Notes under the pieces: generated by a model
Told to the model about the DNA's origin: nothing
The model's database searches: none
Seen by the model: the letters and a program-made list of their open reading frames with translations, nothing else
Assembly: GCA_015655225.1 (NCBI GenBank)
Contig: JAATFK010000338.1
Coordinates: 1-21,661 of the forward strand
DNA: 21,661 nucleotides
Reading direction: 5' to 3'
DNA from: Solirubrobacterales bacterium
GTDB lineage: Bacteria > Actinomycetota > Thermoleophilia > Solirubrobacterales > Solirubrobacteraceae
Translations under genes and position numbers: made by a program
In this document: positions 15,782-21,661 of the stretch, piece by piece
Layout: every line of letters begins with the position of its first letter
How positions within the stretch are numbered: position 1 is the stretch's first letter

Positions 15782-16261
15782 ATGGCCGGCAGAGACACGC
15801 CCGCGACCCGCGCCGCCCGCAGAGCCGGGATCGCCTTCACGCTCCACGAGTACGCCCACGATCCCGCCGCCGCGTCCTACGCGCTGGAGGCAGTGACGGC
15901 ACTCGGGCTCGATCCGGCGCGCGTCTTCAAGACGCTCGTCGTCACGGTCGGGGAGGAGCTGACGGTCTGCGTCGTTCCCGCCGCCGACACGCTCGACCTC
16001 CGCGCGCTGGGGAAGCGCGCGGCGCTCGCGCCGACCGACCGTGCCGAGCGGGTGACCGGCTACGTCGCGGGCGGGATCAGCCCGCTCGGCCAGCGCAGAG
16101 CACTCCCGACGCTGCTCGACGACAGCGCCCTCGCCTTCGAGACGATCCACGTCAGCGCGGGACGGCGCGGCCTCGAGATCGAGCTGGCGCCCGCCGACCT
16201 CGTCGCGCTCACGAGAGCGAGCGTGCGCACGCTGCGGCGCGATCCGGCCTCCGGCGGCTAG
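15782..16261 (+). CDS. ybaK: YbaK/EbsC-type Cys-tRNA(Pro) deacylase
   Basis: A 159-residue protein of the INS/YbaK superfamily, which hydrolyses mischarged aminoacyl-tRNAs (Cys-tRNA-Pro in the founding member). The catalytic-site block is DPARVFKTLVVTV with Lys50; YVAGGISPLGQRR (94-106) is the signature glycine loop; SAGRRGLEIEL follows in the C-terminal part. Length is that of a stand-alone deacylase. The start codon ATG at 15782 gives the usual short N-terminus before HEYAHD. It converges with the membrane protein gene; only six bases separate the stops and these fall in a hairpin. Confidence 0.85.
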   Translation: MAGRDTPATRAARRAGIAFTLHEYAHDPAAASYALEAVTALGLDPARVFKTLVVTVGEELTVCVVPAADTLDLRALGKRAALAPTDRAERVTGYVAGGISPLGQRRALPTLLDDSALAFETIHVSAGRRGLEIELAPADLVALTRASVRTLRRDPASGG

Positions 16262-16262
16262 G

Positions 16263-16280
16263 CGGGCTCAGCCGAGCCCG
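16263..16280. terminator. Hairpin spanning convergent gene ends
   Basis: CGGGCTC-AGCC-GAGCCCG is a perfect 7-bp stem with a 4-base loop lying between and over the stops of the YbaK-type gene and the membrane protein gene. It is placed to act in both directions; there is no T tract. Confidence 0.45.
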
Positions 16281-17437
16281 ATCGCCGTGCCGCGCGCGCC
16301 GGCGGTGGCGGCGGCCGGCGGCGCCGGCGCGACGGTCGCCGCCAGCGCGTCGGGCGCGGCCGCGTTGCGCGCCGCGCCCGCCGCCAGCTGGCCGACGCCG
16401 GCCAGCAGCAGCAGGTCGATCCCGAGCCCGAAGACGGCGCCCAGCTGCGACTCGACGAAGTCGAACACCTGCGTCACGAAGATCGCCATCAGCAGCGCCC
16501 GCTCGAACCAGCGCAGGCAGTCGACGCGGTCGCCGGCGCGCAGCCGCGCGATCCCGATCCCGATCAGGGCGGTCGAGACGAAGCTCGCGCTGAGGCTGAA
16601 CCAGTTCTGCGTCGTCAGGTTCGACCACCCGTCGGGGCCGAAGCCGGGGTGCGCGCCGCCGAGGTGCAGCCCGACCGACAGCGCCAGCTCGAACGCGGCG
16701 AGCGCCGACAGCAGCGCCCAGCAGCTGAACAGCGCGATCATCGCGACCGGGAAGCGGGGGCTCGCGACGATCCCCTCGCCGAGCGCGCGCACGCGGGCGT
16801 ACGCGCGGGAGATCGCGGTCGGCGCGGGTCTCGGGATCGTCGCGACCTGCGCCAGCAGCGCGCGCAGCGGCGCGACCAGCGGGTCGCTCTGGTCGGCACG
16901 CTCGAGCATCGCGAGCGCCTGGCGCCGCTCGTCCTCGTCGAGCCGGTGCCGGGCCGCCTCGCCGACCAGCTCCAGGGCGTTGGAGACGTACTCGCGCGAG
17001 CTGAAGCCCTGGCGCCGCTGCGCCCACCGCGCGGTGAGGAAGAGCAGGACGAAGATCACGTAGATGACGCCGGCGGCCGGCTTGTAGAAGTAGTTGTTGT
17101 CGGAGGTGATGAACTTGCCCAGCTCGTCGATGAAGAAGCCGAAGCCGATCCCGCCGACGATCGCCGCGCGCTGACGCACGCCGCGCCCGAGGAACGTCAG
17201 CGACAGCGCGATCGCGGCGAGCATGAAGAAGCCGCCGTAGAGCAGATGGGCGATGTGGAGGCCGTGGCCGCCGAGCTGCGGGTAGTTCGTCAGCCACAGC
17301 TCGGTGCGGATCACGAGCACGGTCGTGACCGAGGTGAGCAGCAGCGTCTCGTGCAGTGCCGCGAAGTCGCTCGCGCGGACCGCCCACGAGCCGCCGATGC
17401 GCGCCGGCGAGGGCGTGCGTGCGAAGGGGGACCTCAT
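16268..17437 (-). CDS. Multi-pass membrane protein, function unknown
   Basis: A 389-residue protein I do not recognise. Hydrophobic segments occur near residues 30-47, 63-85, 92-110, 120-140, 228-255, 285-300, 312-330 and 335-355. A long hydrophilic middle section (about 145-225) is rich in Arg/Glu/Leu and looks helical (DEDERRQALAMLERADQSD). The first membrane half contains the charged motif FGFFIDELGKFIT, and the C-terminus is Ala/Pro-rich. No ribosome binding site is seen before the ATG. The start is 29 bases from that of the divergent TetR gene, so it is the natural candidate target of that regulator. Confidence 0.7.
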   Translation of the reverse strand: MRSPFARTPSPARIGGSWAVRASDFAALHETLLLTSVTTVLVIRTELWLTNYPQLGGHGLHIAHLLYGGFFMLAAIALSLTFLGRGVRQRAAIVGGIGFGFFIDELGKFITSDNNYFYKPAAGVIYVIFVLLFLTARWAQRRQGFSSREYVSNALELVGEAARHRLDEDERRQALAMLERADQSDPLVAPLRALLAQVATIPRPAPTAISRAYARVRALGEGIVASPRFPVAMIALFSCWALLSALAAFELALSVGLHLGGAHPGFGPDGWSNLTTQNWFSLSASFVSTALIGIGIARLRAGDRVDCLRWFERALLMAIFVTQVFDFVESQLGAVFGLGIDLLLLAGVGQLAAGAARNAAAPDALAATVAPAPPAAATAGARGTAIGLG

Positions 17438-17464
17438 GCCCGGTTGATCGGCAGGAAGCCCGGG

Positions 17465-17482
17465 CTATGATGAGCGTCATAG
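17465..17482. promoter_or_regulatory. Inverted repeat, probable TetR operator
   Basis: CTATGA-TGAGCG-TCATAG is a perfect 6-bp inverted repeat with a 6-base spacer. It covers the first possible start codons of the TetR gene and lies close to the start of the divergent membrane protein gene. This is the usual position for a TetR-family autoregulatory operator. The binding itself is inference. Confidence 0.5.
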
Positions 17483-18090
17483 TGCGTAAGGAGACCGATC
17501 CGGCCGGCGGGACGAGCGAGACGAGCGGGACGAGTCGCGAGCGGATGATCGCGAGCGCCGCGCTGCTGTTCCGCGAGAACGGCTACAGCGGCACCGGCTT
17601 CCGCGACGTCGTCACGCACAGCGGCGCCCCGCGCGGCTCGATCTACCATCACTTCCCGGGCGGCAAGGCGCAGCTCGCGCAGGAGACGATCGACTACGCC
17701 GCCGGCGTCGTCGAGTCGGCGATCGAGCGCGGCGCCGCCGCCGGCGACCCGCTCGCCGCCCTGCGGGCGACGCTCGCCTGGTGGCGCGCGACGCTCGTCG
17801 CGAGCGACTACCGCGCCGGCTGCCCGATCGTCGCGATCACGGTCGAGGCGCACGAGCCGGAGCTGTCGGAGTCCGCCGACCTCGCGTTCGCGCGCTGGGA
17901 ACGCGTGCTCGCCGCCGCACTGCGCGACGGCGGCGTCCCGCCCGCGCGCGCCGCGCGCCTCGCGACGCTCGCGGTCGCCGCCGTCGAGGGCGCCGTGATC
18001 CGCTGCCGCGCGGCCCGCGACACGGCGGCGCTGGACGAGGTCGGCCGCGAGCTGGAGGCGATCTTCCGGGGGGCGCGGGACGGGGGGTAG
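17467..18090 (+). CDS. TetR-family regulator (LmrA/YxaF-like)
   Basis: A 207-residue repressor-type protein. The N-terminal TetR helix-turn-helix reads RERMIASAALLFRENGYSGT then GFRDVVTHSGAPRGSIYHHF followed by PGGKAQLA. The C-terminal domain (ATLAWWRATLVASDYRAGCP then IVAITVEAHE) matches the LmrA/YxaF group, whose members control efflux or small-molecule responses. The start is uncertain: ATG at 17467 and 17470 and GTG at 17482 are in frame, and the inverted repeat overlaps the first two. If that repeat is the operator, the protein may start later, or the mRNA may be leaderless. No Shine-Dalgarno is evident. Divergent from an unknown membrane protein gene. Confidence 0.85.
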   Translation: MMSVIVRKETDPAGGTSETSGTSRERMIASAALLFRENGYSGTGFRDVVTHSGAPRGSIYHHFPGGKAQLAQETIDYAAGVVESAIERGAAAGDPLAALRATLAWWRATLVASDYRAGCPIVAITVEAHEPELSESADLAFARWERVLAAALRDGGVPPARAARLATLAVAAVEGAVIRCRAARDTAALDEVGRELEAIFRGARDGG

Positions 18091-18103
18091 GAGTCGGAGA
18101 GCA

Positions 18104-18179
18104 TTCCAAGTTGATCCAACCCAATCCAAGAATTTGGATCTAGGTCCAGATTCTTGGAGGAACTTGGATAGATTTGGAT
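18104..18179. promoter_or_regulatory. 10-bp-periodic TCCAA/TTGGA operator array upstream of fic
   Basis: Hexamers fall at 18104 (TTCCAA), 18114 and 18124 (ATCCAA), 18134 (TTGGAT), 18144 (GTCCAG), 18154 (TTGGAG), 18164 and 18174 (TTGGAT), that is, every 10 bp without exception. The left copies read TCCAA and the right copies TTGGA. The region is therefore roughly palindromic about the CTAG at 18140-18143; 18126-18157 is a near-perfect 32-bp palindrome. All copies would face the same side of the helix. The array fills the gap between the TetR gene and the fic ATG and is AT-richer than its surroundings. A TAGATT at 18169-18174 could be a -10 box of a nearly leaderless transcript. The structure is seen directly; an operator role is inference. 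Confidence 0.7.
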
Positions 18180-18180
18180 C

Positions 18181-19506
18181 ATGTTCGTCGCCACGCCGCC
18201 GCCCTTCGAGACGATCGACGTCGAGACATTTCGGCGCGCCGTGGAGATGCCGGCTCCGCTCGCCCCGCGCGGCTACGTTCATTGGGACAAGCTGCGTCAC
18301 CTCGATCCTCCCGACGGCCTCAGCCACGAGGCATGGTGGTTCGCGATCAAGCTGCAGCGAAACGCTCGCCCGCTCCCGCTGCGCGGGATCGATCGCAGCT
18401 GGCTCTGCTTTTCGCTGCCCGACTCGGTCCTGCGGCTGCTCCACTACGTCGACCAGCACTGTGCCGGCGAGGTCAAGATGGACGAGGTCGTGGCCGGTGA
18501 CGAGGATGCCAAGCGCTACTACCTCGTGAACTCGCTGTTGGAGGAGGCGATCCGCTCCAGCCAGCTCGAAGGGGCGACGACCTCGCGACAGGCGGCGAAG
18601 GAGCTGCTGCGCAGCGGTCGCGAGCCGGTGGACCGCAGCGAGCGAATGATCGTCAACAACCATCGCGGCCTCGCGTTCATGCGCGAGCGGATGGGCGATC
18701 GGCTGACCCCCGCGCTCGTGCTCGAGCTGCACCGGATCCTGACGGAGGGGACGCTCGACGACCCCACGGCGGCGGGGCGATTGCAGACCGCGCAGGACGA
18801 ACGCGTCGCGGTGCACGATCGTGACGGTGGCCGGGTCGTGCACGTCCCCCCGCCTGCCGACGAGCTGCCCGAGCGGCTTCAGGCACTCTGCGACTTCGCG
18901 AACGCCGACGCGGATGCTGAGCCGTTCGTCCATCCGGTCGTCCGCGCGATGCTGCTCCACTTCTGGCTCGCGTACGACCACCCGTTCGCGGATGGCAACG
19001 GCCGCACCGCGCGGGCGCTGTTCTACTGGTCGATGCGCACGAGCGGCTACTGGCTGGTCGAATACCTCTCGATCTCGCGCATCTTCCGCGACGCGCCGGC
19101 GAAGTACATGCGCGCTTACCTCTACAGCGAGACCGACGGCGGCGACACGACCTACTTTCTCCTGCATCACCTCGAGGTGATCCGGCGGGCGGCAGAGGAG
19201 CTGGTCGCCTACCTCAGACGCAAGATGCGCGAGGTCCATGACGTCGAGCAGCTGCTGGCGGACACGTCGGCGTTCAATCACCGGCAGCTCGCACTGCTGA
19301 GCGACGCCCTTCGGCACCCGGATCGCTCGTACACGCTCGGCCTCCACGCCGCCAGTCATCGCGTCACCCACGAGACCGCCCGCGGCGACCTCACCGTGCT
19401 CGCGGAGTGGGGCCTGCTCGAGCGACGCCGCAATGGGCGTGCCTACCGCTTCTCGGCGGCGCCCAACCTGGCACTCCGGCTCAAGCAGCTCCCACAGACC
19501 GGCTAG
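18181..19506 (+). CDS. Fic family protein, class II, with C-terminal winged helix
   Basis: A 441-residue Fic enzyme. The Fic core motif HPFADGNGRTAR is complete at 267-278 with catalytic His267, so it can be expected to transfer AMP (or another nucleotide-derived group) from a cofactor to a hydroxyl side chain. An inhibitory helix of the S/T-x3-E-G type, S126 to E130-G131 (SSQLEG), lies N-terminal to the core, making it an auto-inhibited class II Fic. An N-terminal region (1-100) precedes it. Residues about 366-430 (NHRQLALLSDALRHPDRSYT ... TVLAEWGLLERRRNGRAYRF) form a winged-helix DNA-binding-like domain. No typical ribosome binding site is near the ATG. Directly upstream is the unusual repeat array, which the winged helix may bind. 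Convergent with the GGDEF-EAL gene. The protein target is unknown. Confidence 0.9.
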   Translation: MFVATPPPFETIDVETFRRAVEMPAPLAPRGYVHWDKLRHLDPPDGLSHEAWWFAIKLQRNARPLPLRGIDRSWLCFSLPDSVLRLLHYVDQHCAGEVKMDEVVAGDEDAKRYYLVNSLLEEAIRSSQLEGATTSRQAAKELLRSGREPVDRSERMIVNNHRGLAFMRERMGDRLTPALVLELHRILTEGTLDDPTAAGRLQTAQDERVAVHDRDGGRVVHVPPPADELPERLQALCDFANADADAEPFVHPVVRAMLLHFWLAYDHPFADGNGRTARALFYWSMRTSGYWLVEYLSISRIFRDAPAKYMRAYLYSETDGGDTTYFLLHHLEVIRRAAEELVAYLRRKMREVHDVEQLLADTSAFNHRQLALLSDALRHPDRSYTLGLHAASHRVTHETARGDLTVLAEWGLLERRRNGRAYRFSAAPNLALRLKQLPQTG

Positions 19507-19521
19507 AAGCGTCGTGCGACG

Positions 19522-21259
19522 TCAGGCGGCGAGCGTGGGCGCCGGGGGCGCCGCCACGAACGTCTGCGCGAGCTGCGAGGGCTCGCCGACGTGGCGTCCC
19601 TGCACCGCGTCGATCCCGAGCGCGCGCAGCAGGGCGTGCGTCTCGGCGTCGTCGACGCCGTCGGCGATGGTGCGGCGGCCGAGCGCGTGCACCGCGCGCA
19701 CGAGCGCCTCGATCATCATCCGGTCGGCGGCGCTCGTGACGCAGCGGCGGACCAGCGCGGCGTCGAACGTGACGCCTTCGGAGGGCAGCTCCCGTAGGTG
19801 CGCGAAGTTGCCCAGCTCGGCGCCGAAGCCGTCGAGCGTGAAGCGGCAGCCGAGCTGCGTGACCTGCTCGGCGAACGCGCGCGCTCTCGGCAGGTCGGCG
19901 ACGGCGAACGCCTCCGACAGCTGGAACCAGAGCAGGTCGGCGGGAACCCCGGTCTCGGCGAGCGCGTCGGCCACGTCGGGGATCAGCGCCGTGTCGGCGA
20001 GCGCGCCGGCGGAGACCTGGACCGCCAGCGGGGTCGTCGCCTGCGGCCGCTGCGCCAGCAGCGCGATCGCCCGCCGCGCGACCCAGCGGTCCATCTGCGC
20101 GACGAGACCGTGCTTGCGCGCGGTCGGGACGAACGCGGCGGGCGCTATCAGCGCGCCGTCCTCCCCGGCCATCTGCAGCAGCAGCTCGTGCGCGACGACC
20201 ACGCCCGTCTGCGCATCGGCGATCGGCTGCGCGACGAGCGCGAGGCTGTCGTCGAGCGCGTCGCCGATGCGATCGATCCAGGCGCGGCGGGCGAGCGCCC
20301 GGCGGCTGGCGTGCCGTTCGAGCTGGAAGAAGGCGAAGCGGTCGCCGCCAGCCGCCTTCGCGTCGCCGGTCGCCAGCTCGGCGTCGATCAGGACGCCGTC
20401 GGCTGTCAGCTCGGCCGCGCCTTCGAGCAGGACGACGCCGACGCTCGCGGTGACCGACCGGGAGGCCGCGTCGCCGAGCGGCGTCGTCGCCTCGCGCACG
20501 GCTCTCACGAGCTTGTCGCCGACGATCTCCGCCTCGGTGCGATCTGCCTTCGGCAGCAGCACCGCGAAGACGTCGCCGCCGCGGCGCGCGAGCGTGTCGG
20601 TCGTGCGCAGGCTGCGCTGGAGGACCTGGCCGACGCTCACGAGCAGCGCGTCGCCGGCGGCCGCGCCGAGCGACGCGTTGACCTCCTCGGTGCCGTCGAG
20701 GCCCGACGAGGAGCACCGCTCCCTCGGCGCCGTAGCGGCGCACGTAGGCGACCTGGCGCCCCAGCTCCTGCTCGAAGCGGTCGTTGTTCAACAGGCCGGT
20801 GAGCGCGTCGTGGTCGGCGAGGTGACGCAGCTCCTCCTCGAAGCGCTTGCGCGCGGTCACGTCGATCACCTGGACGAGGACGCGATCGTCGCGGCGGCCG
20901 GTCGCGTCGTGCAGCGCCGCCGCGTGGACCGAGACGGTCACGGGCCCGCGCAGGCAGCGCAGCTCGGCCTCGATCCTTTCGCGGCGGCCGTCGCGCAGCT
21001 CCGCCAACTGCTCGCGCAGCGTGATCACGTCGCCGGGCTGCAGCAGCGAGGCGAGCGAGCGCCCGACCAGCTCCTCGGACGTGTGGCCGCCGATCCGCGC
21101 GAGTGCCGCGTTCGCCTCCACGATCCGGTCGTCGCGGTCGAGCACCGCGTTGCCGATCGGCGCCGTCGCGAAGATCGAGTCGCTCGGCTGGCTGGGACGG
21201 TCGGCGACCCAGCGGAGCCGGCGGTGAAGGCGGAGCGATGCTGGGGAAAACGGGGCCAC
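19522..21259 (-). pseudogene. PAS-GGDEF-EAL protein, frameshifted by one base
   Basis: Reading from a GTG at 21259 (start uncertain), a PAS domain covers about 26-135 (FATAPIGNAVLDRDDRIVEA, EELVGRSLASLLQPGD, then VIDVTARKRFEEELRHL). A GGDEF domain begins at LADHDALTGLLNNDRFE. After Val185 the frame breaks: three Gs occur where GTC-GGC-CTC-GAC would continue (CCC at 20702-20704 on the plus strand). The sense resumes as LDGTEEVNASLG in the next frame down to the TGA at 19522. The 1738-base span is one more than 579 codons, which agrees. GGDEF reads GGDVF. The EAL part has HELL for EAL, DGFG for the DDFG metal site and no clear Lys in the SEGVTFDAALV segment, so both domains look inactive. Sequencing error is possible. 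Confidence 0.8.
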
Positions 21260-21284
21260 GCCCAGCTAATCGGCCCGCGACCCC

Positions 21285-21301
21285 CTCACTTGAATGGTGA
21301 G
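21285..21301. promoter_or_regulatory. Short inverted repeat in the divergent GGDEF-EAL/GntR gap
   Basis: CTCAC-N7-GTGAG lies in the 68-base gap between the two divergent starts. Its position suits an operator for the GntR-type regulator, but a 5-bp repeat is weak evidence. Confidence 0.25.
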
Positions 21302-21327
21302 ATCCGGCTGCCGCTACGCTCGCCACG

Positions 21328-21661
21328 ATGACCGACGCCAGCCGCCTGACCGCGCAGCTCGGCTCCTGGCGCGAGCGGCCCGGGCCGCTGTTCGAGCGGC
21401 TCGCCGACGCGGTCGGCGCGGTGATCGAGCGCGGCGCGCTCGACGGCACGCGGCTCCCGGCCGAGCGGCGGCTGGCGGCCGAGCTGGCCGTCAGCCGCAG
21501 CCTCGTCGCGCGCGCCTACGAGCTGCTGCGCGAGCGGCAGCTCGTCAGCTCGCGCGAGCGCTCGGGCACCGTCGTGCGCTCGCTCGGGACGCGCCGCTCG
21601 GCGCCGGGAGCGCAGCTGCCGCAGCTCCCCCAGCTGCTCGCGAGCGACGGTCGCGGGCTCG
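21328..21661 (+). CDS. GntR/MocR-type regulator, 3' end cut by window
   Basis: The first 111 codons of a regulator that runs off the window. A GntR winged helix is clear: LFERLADAVGAVIERGALDG then TRLPAERRLAAELAVSRSLV and ARAYELLRERQLVSSRERSG. The linker that follows (RRSAPGAQLPQLPQL) and the long N-terminus before the HTH resemble the MocR subgroup, in which an aminotransferase-like PLP-binding domain follows. That domain is not in view, so a shorter GntR protein remains possible. The ATG at 21328 has no clear Shine-Dalgarno. Confidence 0.75.
   Translation, partial: MTDASRLTAQLGSWRERPGPLFERLADAVGAVIERGALDGTRLPAERRLAAELAVSRSLVARAYELLRERQLVSSRERSGTVVRSLGTRRSAPGAQLPQLPQLLASDGRGL

Noticed and set aside
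19510..19521. Small palindrome CGTCGTGCGACG between the fic and GGDEF-EAL stops, considered as terminator
   Set aside because: Five base pairs with a two-base loop are too short to support a terminator call.

Overview
The window looks like chromosome from a very GC-rich actinomycete. The heavy G/C third positions, an F420-type luciferase-like oxidoreductase, an MmyB-type regulator remnant and many diguanylate-signalling proteins suggest the Actinomycetota, possibly the Solirubrobacterales/Conexibacter side. That placement is inference from style, not from a marker gene.

Positions 1 to about 2602 are the right-hand end of an integrated genetic element. They hold a synthetase-only RelA/SpoT-domain gene of clearly lower GC (28 of 60 bases are G/C at 541-600), a tyrosine integrase on the minus strand broken by one frameshift, four short direct repeats beside the integrase start, and the 3' part of a tRNA-Arg(ACG) gene with its terminator. 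The tRNA 5' half is absent, so this is the tRNA-derived attachment scar. The other end of the element must lie left of the window. From 2633 to 3584 is a decay zone: an internally deleted MmyB-like HTH regulator (minus) and a divergent fragment of an NAD(P)-binding oxidoreductase (plus).

From 3585 the window is ordinary host-like sequence. A tight plus-strand operon (DUF7064/7065-like protein, AMP-binding acyl-CoA synthetase, nitronate monooxygenase) meets a CASTOR/POLLUX-like channel gene head-on, the two stops sharing one CTAG. Next come two minus-strand genes (a membrane GGDEF protein with a degenerate HD-GYP domain and a PRC-barrel-like protein). Divergent from them is a sodium:solute symporter with an 88-residue membrane partner, followed by a secreted PF03640-type repeat protein. 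Then come an LLM oxidoreductase (minus), a YbaK-type deacylase (plus), an unrecognised multi-pass membrane protein (minus) and a divergent TetR regulator whose start overlaps a perfect 6-6-6 inverted repeat. The right end carries a class II Fic protein with a C-terminal winged helix, a PAS-GGDEF-EAL gene broken by a one-base insertion, and the start of a GntR/MocR-type regulator cut by the window edge.

The most striking unexplained structure is the fic promoter region. Between 18104 and 18179 eight copies of a TCCAA/TTGGA element fall every 10 bp exactly, arranged with overall dyad symmetry around a CTAG, ending two bases before the fic start codon. It looks like a one-face-of-the-helix operator array, perhaps bound by the Fic protein's own winged helix. 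Second in interest are the RelA/SpoT cargo gene at the island edge and the acyl-CoA synthetase whose A10 catalytic lysine is arginine.
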